64,000 nucleotides of DNA from Amycolatopsis orientalis DSM 40040 = KCTC 9412 (GTDB lineage Bacteria > Actinomycetota > Actinomycetes > Mycobacteriales > Pseudonocardiaceae), in NCBI RefSeq assembly GCF_000478275.1, contig NZ_ASJB01000080.1:1-64000 (forward strand), in the 5' to 3' direction. Below the pieces are notes generated by a model. It saw only the letters and a program-made list of their open reading frames with translations. It had not been told where the DNA came from and did not search any database. The translations under genes were made by a program, and so were the position numbers. Positions 14,278 to 22,752 of this stretch are shown here, piece after piece. Position 1 is the first letter of the stretch. The number at the start of each line of letters is the position of its first letter.

Positions 14278-14910
14278 TCAGCCCTGGGCGATCGAGACGG
14301 TCTGGCGGATGAGCGAGTCGTCCGCGGCCGCGCGCAGCAGGTAGTCGGCGACGTCGGCGCGGTTGATGCGGTAGCTGCCGCGGACGTTGCCATCGGTGCG
14401 GGCCGCGATCGCGCCGGTGTGCGCTCCGTTCAGCAGCCGCGGCGGGCGCACGATCGTCCAGTCGACGTCGCTCGCGCGCACGACCCGCTCGGCGGCGACC
14501 ATGTCGGCGAACGCGTGCCGGAGGACCCTGCCCAGGATCGGCTTGACGACAGTGCGGGTGAAGAACGTGTCGCCGTCGGTGAAGGGACCGCTGGCGCTCA
14601 CCAAGAGCAGCCGGCGGCCGCCCGCCGAACGCAACGCGGCGAGCGCGGCGTGCGCCCCGTCGGTGACGACGGTCGTCGGGCGGCGCGCACGGGCGCCGAG
14701 GGCCGAGATCACAGCGTCGCGCCCGGACACCGCCTCGGTCAGCGCGCCGTGCTCGGACAGTTCGGCGACGACGACCTCCAGCAGATCGCCCTCGGCGGTC
14801 AGCCGGGACGGGTCGCGGACGACCGCCGTGACGTGGTGGCCCGCGGCCAGCGCCTGCTCGACGACCTCGGACCCGACCCCGCCGGTAGCGCCGAAAACGG
14901 TGAGTTTCAT
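14278..14910 (-). CDS. NAD(P)H-binding oxidoreductase (atypical SDR)
   Basis: 210 residues from the ATG at 14910 (MKLTVFGATGGVGSEVVEQA). GATGGVG at 7-13 is the glycine-rich NAD(P) motif of the atypical short-chain dehydrogenase (SDR5/NmrA-like) group. DAVISALGAR and DWTIVRPPRLLNG are conserved strand segments. No Tyr-x-x-x-Lys is obvious, as usual for this group. It is divergent from a TetR regulator, with a perfect inverted repeat between them, so TetR most likely represses it. The inducer is unknown. Confidence 0.88.
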   Translation of the reverse strand: MKLTVFGATGGVGSEVVEQALAAGHHVTAVVRDPSRLTAEGDLLEVVVAELSEHGALTEAVSGRDAVISALGARARRPTTVVTDGAHAALAALRSAGGRRLLLVSASGPFTDGDTFFTRTVVKPILGRVLRHAFADMVAAERVVRASDVDWTIVRPPRLLNGAHTGAIAARTDGNVRGSYRINRADVADYLLRAAADDSLIRQTVSIAQG

Positions 14911-14930
14911 GGTCACGCCTTCCTGGGTTA

Positions 14931-14962
14931 GTGAACACTCACCCACTATGGTGAGTGTTCAC
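14931..14962. promoter_or_regulatory. TetR operator: perfect 13-bp inverted repeat
   Basis: GTGAACACTCACC (14931-14943) and GGTGAGTGTTCAC (14950-14962) are perfect inverted repeats with a 6-bp CACTAT centre, in the divergent gap between the oxidoreductase (start 14910) and the TetR gene (start 15007). Each GTGAACACTCACC arm also has an internal repeat of the type bound by paired TetR dimers. Confidence 0.75.
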
Positions 14963-15006
14963 CCACCACTTGTCGAGCGAACGCTGAGAAGCCCTCAGGA
15001 GCGAAC

Positions 15007-15594
15007 ATGGGAAGCCGCGAGGAGATCGTCGCCGCGGCGGCGAAGGTGATGCGCGAGCAGGGCTACGCGCACGCCACCACGAAGGCCATCGCGCGGGCGG
15101 CCGGCTACTCCGAGGCGCTGCTGTACAAGCACTTCAAGGACAAGACCGAGATCTTCATGAGCGTGCTGACCGAGCGGCTGCCCGCGCTCGGGACGACCTT
15201 GGACGAGCTGGTGGAGACGGCGTCGGACAACCCGCTCGCGGCGAATCTGGCCCGGCTGGCGCGGATCACGTTGTCGTTCTACCTGGAGAGCTTCCCGATC
15301 GCGGTGTCGCTGTTCTCCTCGCGGGAGCTGCTCGCCACCCACCGGGAGCGGGTCATGAGCCGGCAGCGGGGGCCGGACGTCCCGCTGGTCCGCGTCGTCG
15401 AATACCTGGGCGAGGAGGCCCGGCTCGGCCGGATCCGCGCGGACGCGGATCTGGAGGCTTCGGCGTCCCTGCTGCTGGGGGCCTGTTTCCAGTACGCGTT
15501 CCTGGCGTCCTTCGAGGACCGCGACCCGGCCCCGGCCGAGCTGGACGAGTGGGCGGAAAGGCTCACGAAGACCCTGGTGGTCGCGTTGAGCTGA
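15007..15594 (+). CDS. TetR family transcriptional regulator
   Basis: 195 residues. The N-terminal helix-turn-helix is clear: EEIVAAAAKVMREQGYAHAT, then TKAIARAAGYSEALLYKHFK. The C-terminal ligand domain resembles AcrR-type regulators (residues 60-195). Divergently transcribed from the oxidoreductase at 14278, with the operator at 14931 between them. It is expected to repress both itself and that gene. Confidence 0.92.
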   Translation: MGSREEIVAAAAKVMREQGYAHATTKAIARAAGYSEALLYKHFKDKTEIFMSVLTERLPALGTTLDELVETASDNPLAANLARLARITLSFYLESFPIAVSLFSSRELLATHRERVMSRQRGPDVPLVRVVEYLGEEARLGRIRADADLEASASLLLGACFQYAFLASFEDRDPAPAELDEWAERLTKTLVVALS

Positions 15595-15666
15595 AGGGAA
15601 CTTTCCCCGCATGCGATGCGAGGAAAGCGCCCTTCGCCGCGTGAGATGAGGTGAAGGGCCCCTTCA
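15593..15666. terminator. Two-hairpin bidirectional terminator region
   Basis: A long imperfect hairpin, GAAGGG-CTTTCC-CGCAT (15593-15612) against ATGCG-GGAAAG-CCCTTC (15616-15635), starts inside the TetR stop codon. A shorter TGAAGG/CCTTCA hairpin follows at 15652-15666. Together they separate the convergent TetR and GbsR-like genes. Confidence 0.7.
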
Positions 15667-15685
15667 GCCCACCACCCGCAGGGCT

Positions 15686-16186
15686 CTACTTGCCCTTGTC
15701 GGCCTGCATCTCGTGCCACTTGGCGTACATGTCGTTGAGCTCCTTGATCATGAAGCTCAGGAAGTCGCGCATCTCCGCGACGCGCACCCCGGCGGGCGTG
15801 TCCGGCCCGAGCGCCGAGACGCCTTCGTCGGCGGCGTCGCGCCACATGGTGATCATGCGGTCGCGTTTCATGAAGGTGGCGTACCAGAGGTCGTCGAAGA
15901 GCCGGTAGTGATCGCGGCGCGAGCCCGGCTCGCGTTCCTTCGCGACCAGCCCGATCTGTTCCAGGTACCGCACCGCGCCGGAGATCGCGGCGGGGCTCAC
16001 CGCGAGCTGCTCGGCCAGCTCGGCCGCGGTCAGGCGGCCGGCGTCGGTGGTCATCAACGCGGCGAACACCCGCGCGGGCATGCGCTGCATCCCGATCTGG
16101 GACAGCGTGAGGCCCAGGTGCTCCACGTAGCGGCGGACGGCGTCCTCGTCTCTCTGGGTGCTCGAAGCACTCTCAGGCGTCGTCAT
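15686..16186 (-). CDS. GbsR/MarR family transcriptional regulator
   Basis: 166 residues from the ATG at 16186 (MTTPESASSTQRDEDAVRR); AGAGG lies nine bases before it, while two earlier in-frame ATGs have no spacing for it. The winged helix covers about 25-95: LTAAELAEQLAVSPAAISGA is the recognition helix-turn-helix and REPGSRRDHYRLFDD the wing. The C-terminal helices resemble GbsR-type regulators of transporter genes. It is divergent from an ABC exporter operon and probably controls it. Confidence 0.88.
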   Translation of the reverse strand: MTTPESASSTQRDEDAVRRYVEHLGLTLSQIGMQRMPARVFAALMTTDAGRLTAAELAEQLAVSPAAISGAVRYLEQIGLVAKEREPGSRRDHYRLFDDLWYATFMKRDRMITMWRDAADEGVSALGPDTPAGVRVAEMRDFLSFMIKELNDMYAKWHEMQADKGK

Positions 16187-16245
16187 GAACAACATCCTCT
16201 CGTACAACCCCCAGAGTGATCACACCATCCATACGTTTTCTTAAC

Positions 16246-16261
16246 TTCACAACTTCGTGAA
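16246..16261. promoter_or_regulatory. Inverted repeat in the regulator/ABC gap
   Basis: TTCAC-AACTTC-GTGAA, a 5-bp inverted repeat with a 6-bp centre, 20 bp before the start of the ABC ATPase gene; AACTTC is also directly repeated. It is a candidate site for the GbsR-like protein encoded divergently. Confidence 0.45.
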
Positions 16262-16281
16262 ATCACTGTACCTTCAGTCGC

Positions 16282-17178
16282 ATGGAAAACGCCATCTCCA
16301 TCTCCGGCCTCCACAAATCCTTCGGCCGGACCAAGGCTCTCGACGGCCTTGACCTGCGGGTACCCGCTGGGGAGGTGCACGGTTTCCTCGGTCCGAACGG
16401 GGCGGGGAAGTCGACCACCGTCCGGGTCCTGCTCGGCCTGCTCCACGCGGACTCGGGGGACGTCCGCCTGCTCGGCGGCGATCCCTGGAAGGACGCGGCG
16501 AGCCTGCACCGGCGCCTGGCCTACGTCCCCGGCGACGTGAACCTCTGGCCCAACCTCTCCGGCGGCGAGGTGATCGATCTGCTGGGGCGGCTGCGGGGCG
16601 GACTCGACCAGCGCCGCCGCAAGGATCTCATCGAGCGCTTCGACCTCGACCCCAAGAAGAAGGGGCGCACCTACTCCAAGGGCAACCGGCAGAAGGTCGC
16701 CATCGTGGCCGCGCTGGCCTCGAACGTGGACCTGCTGATCCTCGACGAGCCGACCTCTGGCCTCGACCCGCTGATGGAGGCCACCTTCCAGTACGCGATC
16801 CAGGAGGAGCGCGAGCAGGGCCGCACGGTGCTGCTGTCGAGCCACATCCTGGCCGAGGTCGAAGCGCTCTGCGACAAGGTCAGCATCATCCGCAACGGCC
16901 GCACCGTCGAAACCGGCACGCTGGCCGAACTCCGCCACCTCACCAGGACGACGATCTCGGCCGAACTCGCCGGCCCGCCCAACGGGCTGACCAGGCTGGA
17001 GAACATCCACGATCTCAAGGTCGAGGGCAACCGGGTGCGGTTCGACGTCGAAACCCGTTCCCTCGACGACGCCCTGCGCCGGCTCACCGAGGTCGGCGTC
17101 CGCAGTCTGACCAGCCAGCCGCCGACGCTGGAAGAACTCTTCCTCCGCCACTACACCACCGAGGCGAGCGCGAAATGA
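16282..17178 (+). CDS. ABC transporter ATP-binding protein (drug/polyketide exporter type)
   Basis: 298 residues. Walker A is GPNGAGKST at about 38-46, Walker B with the D-loop is LLILDEPTSGLDP, and the signature region reads TYSKGNRQKVAIV, a Ser-Lys-Gly-Asn variant typical of this exporter subfamily. The H-loop is SSHILAEVE. The C-terminal 70 residues form the DrrA-like extension. It overlaps the permease gene by 4 bp. The pair should form a homodimeric or heterotetrameric exporter. Confidence 0.95.
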   Translation: MENAISISGLHKSFGRTKALDGLDLRVPAGEVHGFLGPNGAGKSTTVRVLLGLLHADSGDVRLLGGDPWKDAASLHRRLAYVPGDVNLWPNLSGGEVIDLLGRLRGGLDQRRRKDLIERFDLDPKKKGRTYSKGNRQKVAIVAALASNVDLLILDEPTSGLDPLMEATFQYAIQEEREQGRTVLLSSHILAEVEALCDKVSIIRNGRTVETGTLAELRHLTRTTISAELAGPPNGLTRLENIHDLKVEGNRVRFDVETRSLDDALRRLTEVGVRSLTSQPPTLEELFLRHYTTEASAK

Positions 17179-18812
17179 CCGCGACACTCGACCGGCCCGC
17201 GCACGCGGCCCGACCGGCCTCCCGGCTGGTCGGCACCTGGCAGCTGACCAGGCTGGCGCTGCGGCGGGACCGGGTCGTCCTGACGATCTGGATCGTCCTG
17301 CTGGGGATCGCGCCGTCGAGTACGGCGGGCACCTTCGAAACGCTGTACCCGACGGCCGCCGAACGCGCCGGGCTCACCACGAGCATGGGCGCCAACCCGT
17401 CGATCGCGGTGATCTACGGACCGGCCTTCGACCTCTCGACGGCGGGCGGGTTCACCGCCTGGCGGCTCGGCGGCTTCCTGGCGCTGCTCGTCGCGTTGAT
17501 GGCGGTCTTCACCGTCACGCGGCACACGCGGGCGGAGGAGGACTCCGGCCGCGCCGAACTGCTGGCGTCCGCGGTGGTCGGCCGGTACTCGGCGCTGACC
17601 GCGGCCGTACTCGTCGCCGGCGGCGCGAGTGTCCTCATCGGACTGATCGAGACCGCGCTGATGATCGGCGCGAAGATGCCGTCGGCCGGGGCTTTCGCGC
17701 TCGGCGGCGCCACCGCGGCCACCGGTCTGGTCTTCACCGCGGTCGCGGCGGTGGCCGTCCAGGTCGCCGAGTACTCGCGGACGGCGAACGGGATCGGCGC
17801 CGCCGCCGTCGGGATCGCGTTCCTGCTCCGCGCGGTCGGTGACTCGACGGCCGACGCGGGATGGGTCTCGTGGCTGTCCCCGATCGGCTGGGCGCAGCAG
17901 CTCAGGCCGTTCGCGGACGAACGCTGGTGGGTGTTCCTGCTGCCGCTCGCCGCGGCCGTGGTCGTCGGCGGTGTCGGCTACGCGCTGATCCCGCGGCGCG
18001 ACGTCGGCACCGGCCTCCTTCCGCCGCGGCCCGGCCCCGCCGAAGCGGCTTCGTCGCTGCGGAGCCCGTTCGCGCTGGCGTGGCGGTTGCACCGCGGGCC
18101 GTTGATCGGCTGGCTGATCGGGACGGCGATCTGCGCCGGGGTGTTCGGTTCGGTCGCGAACGGGATCAGCGACATCGTCGGGCAGAGCGAGCAGGCCCGG
18201 CAGATCTTCCAGCGGATGGGCGGCACCGACGCGCTGGTCGACGCCTTCATGGCGGCGATGGCCGGCATGTTCGCGATGGTCGTCTCGCTCTACGGCGTGC
18301 AGGCCGCGCTGCGGATCCGCACCGAGGAGACGGCGATCCGCGTCGAGCCGCTGCTCGCCACCGGGGTCGGCAGGCTGCGGGTGCTGGGGAGCCACCTCGT
18401 GTTCGCCTTCGGCGGCACCGCGCTGATGATGGTCGTCAGCGGTGTCCTTTTAGGACTTTCGAACGGCATGCGGGCCGGAGACGTGGGCGGCTCGGTCGGT
18501 GACCTCGTGGTCGCCTCGCTCGCGCAACTTCCCGCGGTGTGGGTGATCGTCGGTCTCGCCGTGACGTTGTTCGGCCTGGCGCCGAAGTACTCGACGGCGG
18601 CGTGGGCGATCGCCGGGCTGGCGTTGCTGCTCAGCCTGTTCGGCCCGGTGCTGAACCTGCCGCAGGTGCTGCTCGACGCCTCGCCGTTCTCGCACGTTCC
18701 GAAACTGCCCGCCGCGGAGTTCACCGCGACACCGCTGAGCTGGCTCGCGGGAGTGGCGGCGGTCGCGCTGGCGGCCGGGGTCGCCGGCTGGCGACGCCGG
18801 GACGTCGGCTAG
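17175..18812 (+). CDS. ABC transporter permease, ABC-2/tetronasin-exporter type
   Basis: 545 residues with about twelve hydrophobic spans in two halves, for example VVLTIWIVLLGIAPSSTAG near 36, then 90-110, 130-150, 175-195 and repeats after residue 300. THTRAEEDSGRAELL-type and RTEETAIRVEPLLATGVGR motifs are characteristic of exporters of polyketide antibiotics. It starts inside the ATPase stop codon region (ATGA). Likely efflux of a hydrophobic antibiotic or lipid; substrate unknown. No biosynthetic cluster adjoins. Confidence 0.9.
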   Translation: MTATLDRPAHAARPASRLVGTWQLTRLALRRDRVVLTIWIVLLGIAPSSTAGTFETLYPTAAERAGLTTSMGANPSIAVIYGPAFDLSTAGGFTAWRLGGFLALLVALMAVFTVTRHTRAEEDSGRAELLASAVVGRYSALTAAVLVAGGASVLIGLIETALMIGAKMPSAGAFALGGATAATGLVFTAVAAVAVQVAEYSRTANGIGAAAVGIAFLLRAVGDSTADAGWVSWLSPIGWAQQLRPFADERWWVFLLPLAAAVVVGGVGYALIPRRDVGTGLLPPRPGPAEAASSLRSPFALAWRLHRGPLIGWLIGTAICAGVFGSVANGISDIVGQSEQARQIFQRMGGTDALVDAFMAAMAGMFAMVVSLYGVQAALRIRTEETAIRVEPLLATGVGRLRVLGSHLVFAFGGTALMMVVSGVLLGLSNGMRAGDVGGSVGDLVVASLAQLPAVWVIVGLAVTLFGLAPKYSTAAWAIAGLALLLSLFGPVLNLPQVLLDASPFSHVPKLPAAEFTATPLSWLAGVAAVALAAGVAGWRRRDVG

Positions 18813-18824
18813 CGAGGGGGAAAG

Positions 18825-18859
18825 CCGTGAGGGCCGCTCATCGGGGGCGGCCTTCACGG
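18825..18859. terminator. Hairpin between convergent genes
   Basis: CCGTGAGGGCCGC (18825-18837) pairs with GCGGCCTTCACGG (18847-18859), 13 bp with one G-U pair. It separates the permease from the lipoprotein gene and overlaps the last codons of the latter. Confidence 0.65.
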
Positions 18860-19330
18860 TTCTTGCCGTACCACGCCGCCCGGCCCGGCGACCAGTTTCA
18901 CGACCGGCACCCCGCCACCGCATTCCTCGCCCGCCGGATAACTGAGCACCGGCGTCACGTCGAGGACGTGGGGTTTCCCGTCGTCGAAGGTCACGGTGGT
19001 CTTCACCGGCGTGAGCGGCAGGCCCTGGACGGGCACGGTCGCGTACTTGCCGCCGGTCGGCACCGCCTTCCCCGAGCACACTTCGCCCACGCAGCCCTGG
19101 TCCTCGGTACGACTGGCCGGGTACAGCTCGGCGGCTTCGGTCACGCATTTCCCCGCCCAGCAGAACTCGAGCTTCACGCGGCTGAGCCCGGCGGCCGCCT
19201 CGGGCGGGACGTCGAGGGACACGCCCTCCATCAGGGCCAGGGCGGGGCAGTTCTCGCCGCCGCCTCCACCGGACTGGCCGCACGCGGTCAAGGTCGCGAG
19301 CAGGAGCACGAAAACGGGTAGCCGCCGCAT
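18854..19330 (-). CDS. Lipoprotein, unknown function
   Basis: 158 residues. A lipoprotein signal peptide is clear: MRRLPVFVLLLATLTACGQS, with Cys17 as the lipidation site. The mature part has four further Cys (FCWAGKC, GCVGEVC) that could form two disulfides, and a Gly-rich linker after the lipobox. No family recognised. It precedes a single-pass Thr/Pro-rich membrane protein gene upstream in the same direction. Confidence 0.72.
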   Translation of the reverse strand: MRRLPVFVLLLATLTACGQSGGGGGENCPALALMEGVSLDVPPEAAAGLSRVKLEFCWAGKCVTEAAELYPASRTEDQGCVGEVCSGKAVPTGGKYATVPVQGLPLTPVKTTVTFDDGKPHVLDVTPVLSYPAGEECGGGVPVVKLVAGPGGVVRQEP

Positions 19331-19366
19331 AGTGGACAGACGACGCGAAGGGCCGTCCGGGTTGCA

Positions 19367-19708
19367 TCAGTCGCGCCGGTATCCCGGATCCGAGCTGGGC
19401 GGGAGCGTCGACGGGGTGGGCGACGACGTCGAAGTGGCCGACGGCTTCACCGTCGTGGTCACCGTGCTCGGCGGCGGCGTGCTGGTGCGGGTGATGGTGA
19501 GCGGCTCCGGGACGATGGCGGGCACGGTCACCGTGACCGGCCCGACGGAGCGGGAAGTCGTCGCCGGGGAAGGGGTCGTGCTGACTTCGTGCCCGCGGCG
19601 CTCCGGTTCGCGCCCGGCCACGAGGAGCGCGGCCACGAGCAGCCCGGTGGCGAGGCCCGCGAGACCCGCGACCGTGACGGAACCGGTGGTGGGACCCTGA
19701 CCGAACAT
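19367..19708 (-). CDS. Single-pass membrane protein with Ser/Thr/Pro-rich extracellular tail
   Basis: 113 residues from the ATG at 19708 (MFGQGPTTGS), with GAGGGGG six bases before it. One transmembrane span (VTVAGLAGLATGLLVAALLV) is followed by an extracellular tail dominated by Thr, Ser, Pro and Val, which may be glycosylated or span the wall. No family recognised. Same direction as the lipoprotein gene 36 bp downstream, so they may be one unit. Confidence 0.6.
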   Translation of the reverse strand: MFGQGPTTGSVTVAGLAGLATGLLVAALLVAGREPERRGHEVSTTPSPATTSRSVGPVTVTVPAIVPEPLTITRTSTPPPSTVTTTVKPSATSTSSPTPSTLPPSSDPGYRRD

Positions 19709-19813
19709 CCGGCACCCCCTCGCCATGCGAAGCGCAGGTACGAGGACTTCTCGCGTTGATCTTACGTTTTGTTACGCAGCGTGCAACTTGAGTGGAATGT
19801 GCGCGGGTCCGCG

Positions 19814-20362
19814 TCAGGAGGCTTTGCGCAGGCCGTCGACCACGACGCGGACGAGATGACGACTTTCCGGCGAATACCGTTCCGCGGCGAGGCAGCCCGC
19901 GATCAGGGCGCGCAGGTCGTCGCCGTCGATGTCCTCGCGGACCGCGCCCGCGGCCTGCGCGCGGATCAGCAGCGCCTGCAGCGCCGACCGGAAGTCGGTG
20001 CCCGCGCCCGCTTTGAAACCCAGCCCGGTCGTCTCGGCGAGCGCGTCGCAGAGGGCCCGGTTCAGGGACGCCTGCTTGACGACGCGCTTGAAGAAGTCGA
20101 AGAACACCTCGCCGGGATCATCGGCGGCCAGCAGTTCGCGTGCTTCCTGCGCGAACTGCTCGATGCGTTCCAGGACGACGGCCTGGAACAGCGCTTCCTT
20201 ACTGGGGAAATGCCGGTAGACCGTACCCGCGCCGACCCCGGCGAGGCGGGCGATCTCGTCGAGGGGGACGGCGAGGCCGTCGACGGCGAAGGCCTGTTCG
20301 GCCGCCGCGAGCACCTTCGCGCGATTGCGTCTCGCGTCGGCGCGCAGCACGGGCTTGTCCAC
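19814..20362 (-). CDS. TetR family transcriptional regulator
   Basis: 182 residues. Helix-turn-helix at about 12-60: NRAKVLAAAEQAFAVDGLAV, then LDEIARLAGVGAGTVYRHFP and SKEALFQAVV. The C-terminal domain (SIALD/TetR_C_33-like) covers 80-182. Its neighbours on both sides run in the same direction, so the target is not obvious. Confidence 0.9.
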   Translation of the reverse strand: MDKPVLRADARRNRAKVLAAAEQAFAVDGLAVPLDEIARLAGVGAGTVYRHFPSKEALFQAVVLERIEQFAQEARELLAADDPGEVFFDFFKRVVKQASLNRALCDALAETTGLGFKAGAGTDFRSALQALLIRAQAAGAVREDIDGDDLRALIAGCLAAERYSPESRHLVRVVVDGLRKAS

Positions 20363-20425
20363 TGTTCCCCCTCCTCAACCGGGTCCGGCGTTCCGATTCA
20401 ACGCCGCCGGTGGTGAGGGCATTCC

Positions 20426-21214
20426 TCAGTGGACTGCGGTCTGCGTCGCATCCGGGGTGAGGAAACCCTGGACGGTGGTGAAGAGGTAGTCCCAGACACC
20501 CGGGATCAGCACCACCGCGGCGATCGCGAACACCGGGAAGATCAGCCGGTTCTCCACGTTCTTGCCGGTGCGGAACCGCAGCGGTTTCGGCGGCCGGATC
20601 TCGTACCAGGTCTCACCCGCGATCGGGATCGGGAACAGGAACGGGCAGCCGGACTCGGTCAGCGCGTCGCCGAGGCAGTGCACGAAACAACCGGCCGCGA
20701 CGGCGATGCCGAGCCAGCCGGAGATCTCCGCGAGCTGCGCCGCCTTGTCGGGTGGCGCGGTCCACACCCACCAGCCGATCGCGGCGCCGCTGACCGGCAG
20801 GAGCCAGTCGCCGAGCGCGCCTTCCGCGAGCAGCAGGCCGAGGACGACGACCCCGAACACCGCCCACGGTCCCCCTTCGGCGGTACCCCAGGACGTCAGG
20901 AACCCGAGGCCGACGGCGAACAGCACGGTGTGGGACAGATGGCGGTGCTTACCGGTGACCTTCTCGTCCCGAGGCCCCTTGGTCAGCGCGTACAGGGCGG
21001 CCGAAACGCGGCGCAGCAGCCAGGAGATCGCCCCGGTGAACCAGCCGAGCAGCTTCGACGCGCGGGCGCCCGGATGGTCGAGGTCGGGAAGGAGCGCGAA
21101 GCCGGCGGTGGTCGCGGCGAAGACGACCGCCTGGTGCACCGTGCCCGCCCCGACGACCGGTGCGAGCGCCAGGCCCGCGCACCAGCCGGTGAGGGCATGC
21201 GTCCGCCCCATCAT
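20426..21214 (-). CDS. YdjM-type membrane-bound metal-dependent hydrolase
   Basis: 262 residues. MGRTHALTGWCAGLALAPVV and LLPDLDHPGARASK carry the conserved His and D-x-D-H residues of the DUF457/YdjM family, KHRHLSHTVLF adds more, and hydrophobic spans are spread along the chain. In E. coli the homologue is LexA-regulated; no LexA box is seen upstream here. Biochemical role is unproven for the family. Confidence 0.85.
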   Translation of the reverse strand: MMGRTHALTGWCAGLALAPVVGAGTVHQAVVFAATTAGFALLPDLDHPGARASKLLGWFTGAISWLLRRVSAALYALTKGPRDEKVTGKHRHLSHTVLFAVGLGFLTSWGTAEGGPWAVFGVVVLGLLLAEGALGDWLLPVSGAAIGWWVWTAPPDKAAQLAEISGWLGIAVAAGCFVHCLGDALTESGCPFLFPIPIAGETWYEIRPPKPLRFRTGKNVENRLIFPVFAIAAVVLIPGVWDYLFTTVQGFLTPDATQTAVH

Positions 21215-21265
21215 CGTGCTGCCCCCAGGTGTCGCGGATCAAGAGCCCACGACCGTAGCGGGGGA

Positions 21266-21619
21266 TCAGGCGGGGGGCTCTTCCGACACGCTGAGGTGCT
21301 CGGCCACGCCGGTGAGTTCGATCACTCGGCTCACCTGCGGGCTGGGGACGACTTCCAGTTCGACCTGCTTCTCGGCGGCCTGACGCTGTGCCTGGAGCAC
21401 GACGTTCAGCGCCGAGGAGTCGAAGAAGGTCACGCCGGTCAGGTCGGCGACGACCCGTCCCGACGGTTTGTCCGTGATCAGGGCCCCGAGGGTCTCCTGC
21501 AGCTGCGGGCTCGTCAGCAGGTCGAGCTCGCCGGTGACCACCACGCGCGGTGCTGAAGCGTCGGCGTCCAGCGTGATGCTGAAACCGGGCGGCGTGGTGT
21601 TCTGCTCCGCTGCGGGCAT
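21266..21619 (-). CDS. STAS-domain anti-sigma factor antagonist
   Basis: 117 residues from the ATG at 21619 (MPAAEQNTTPPGF), with GAGGAG seven bases upstream. The STAS core includes VVVTGELDLLTSPQLQETL and the phosphorylation loop LTGVTFFDSSALNVVL, where Ser of DSSA is the switch residue. It should bind an HATPase anti-sigma factor and release the sigma factor. Candidates for its partner lie close by (22336 and 23599), making a local partner-switching module. Confidence 0.9.
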   Translation of the reverse strand: MPAAEQNTTPPGFSITLDADASAPRVVVTGELDLLTSPQLQETLGALITDKPSGRVVADLTGVTFFDSSALNVVLQAQRQAAEKQVELEVVPSPQVSRVIELTGVAEHLSVSEEPPA

Positions 21620-21640
21620 GCACATTCTCCTCATCAGGTG

Positions 21641-21661
21641 AACTCCGGCGCTCAGCGCCGG
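21641..21661. terminator. Hairpin downstream of whiB
   Basis: CTCCGGCGC-TCA-GCGCCGGAG is a perfect 9-bp stem. It lies between the STAS gene start and the end of the WhiB gene, both on the - strand. The rest of the 214-bp gap holds no gene I can support. Confidence 0.5.
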
Positions 21662-21833
21662 AGCTCGCCTGTGGTCTCAAGCTACGGCCGCGCCCAGTCC
21701 GGACACGGACGCACGCTCTTCTTCGGCGGGTAGGCGTGGCTGTCCCCGCAACGACAGTCTCAACCCTAACCCAGTCCGGACGGCGCGCCACGATCGCCGT
21801 CACGCGCGTCGCCGACCGGTGCCCGGGACGCGC

Positions 21834-22142
21834 TCAATGCGCGGTCAGTGCCTTGCGCCCGGCGCGGCGTTCCCGCAGGAACAGTTCGCGGCGCTCGATC
21901 TCCCCGAGACCACCCCAGATGCCGTACGGCTCCTGCACGGCCAGCGCGTGCTTGCGGCACTGGGCCAGCACGGGGCAGGTCTGGCAGATCGCCTTGGCAC
22001 GGGATTCGCGCCGCTCACGGGCCGAACCGCGCTCGTTGTCCGTGTGGAAGAACAAGCTGCTGTCGGCGCCTCGGCACGACCCACGGAGCTGCCAATCCCA
22101 CTCTTCCGCCACCACGTTCGGCAGCCGGCTCACGTCAGCCAT
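21834..22142 (-). CDS. whiB3: WhiB-family iron-sulfur regulator, WhiB3/WhiD type
   Basis: 102 residues from the ATG at 22142 (MADVSRLPNVVAEEWDWQLR). The four cluster ligands are Cys23, Cys53, Cys56 and Cys62 (CxxC in CQTCPVLAQC) and the GIWGG turn is at 74-78. The WDWQLRGSCRGADSSLFFH segment matches the WhiB3 (mycobacteria)/WhiD (Streptomyces) group, which holds a redox and NO-sensitive 4Fe-4S cluster and binds sigma region 4. It lies next to the SigF block. WhiD is needed for late sporulation in Streptomyces; an equivalent role here is inference. Confidence 0.9.
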   Translation of the reverse strand: MADVSRLPNVVAEEWDWQLRGSCRGADSSLFFHTDNERGSARERRESRAKAICQTCPVLAQCRKHALAVQEPYGIWGGLGEIERRELFLRERRAGRKALTAH

Positions 22143-22214
22143 GTCGGTCCCCGCCTTCCAAGGAGATCGTTTGTCGCCCGTTACATGCCCGCCGCCTGTG
22201 CGAGTCAAACGTGG

Positions 22215-22240
22215 GTTTGGTTTGCTCACACCCAGGGCAT
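22215..22240 (+). promoter_or_regulatory. Putative SigF/SigB-type promoter of the rsbW-sigF operon
   Basis: GTTT at 22215-22218 and GGGCAT at 22235-22240 are separated by 16 bp. This fits the GTTT-N14-16-GGGTAT consensus of SigB/SigF-type promoters with one change. It lies about 95 bp before the start of the RsbW gene, suggesting that SigF reads its own operon. Confidence 0.5.
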
Positions 22241-22335
22241 TGAATCGATCTGTGACGCGCAGCGTCTCGTTTGAGGGCGGCGGCGGGGGCATGGACGGAC
22301 AGACGGCAGCGCGCAGCCGGAGAGAGGACCGACAC

Positions 22336-22752
22336 GTGGTGGACAACACCCCGCCCAGCGGCGAGGGCGCTCAACTCATCGAGGTACGCACGGCGGCGGT
22401 ACCCCATGTGGTGCCGACTCTCCGGACGATCGTCGCGGACATCGCCATGCGCCAGGACTTCGATCTGGACGCCGTCGAGGATCTCCGGATGGCGGTGGAC
22501 GAGGCGTGCTCCATGCTGTTGCCTTCGGCCGCCGACGGGCATCTGAACTGCGTTTTCTCGTGGAAGGACGGGCGGATCGAGGTGACCGTCTCGGTGCTTT
22601 CGGACTCCCCGGAGCCCGACGACGAGACCGGTCTGTCCTGGCAGCTGCTCACCGCGCTGGCGACGTCCGCGCGGCGGAGCGTCACCCCGGCCGACGGCGG
22701 CTACCTGTCCAGGGTGGAACTCATCCGGGAGAGCGAGGCGGCCCGGCCGTGA
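22336..22752 (+). CDS. rsbW: Anti-sigma factor, RsbW/UsfX type (HATPase)
   Basis: 138 residues from the GTG at 22336, preceded by GGAGAGAGGA; an in-frame ATG at 22291 is a weaker alternative. The HATPase_c_2 fold is recognisable from DLDAVEDLRMAVDEACSMLL, the N-box helix, but the usual Asn of the E-x-x-x-N motif is Met. I recall the mycobacterial UsfX also lacking it. It overlaps the sigma gene by GTGA, the classic arrangement of an anti-sigma factor with its target. Confidence 0.82.
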   Translation: MVDNTPPSGEGAQLIEVRTAAVPHVVPTLRTIVADIAMRQDFDLDAVEDLRMAVDEACSMLLPSAADGHLNCVFSWKDGRIEVTVSVLSDSPEPDDETGLSWQLLTALATSARRSVTPADGGYLSRVELIRESEAARP

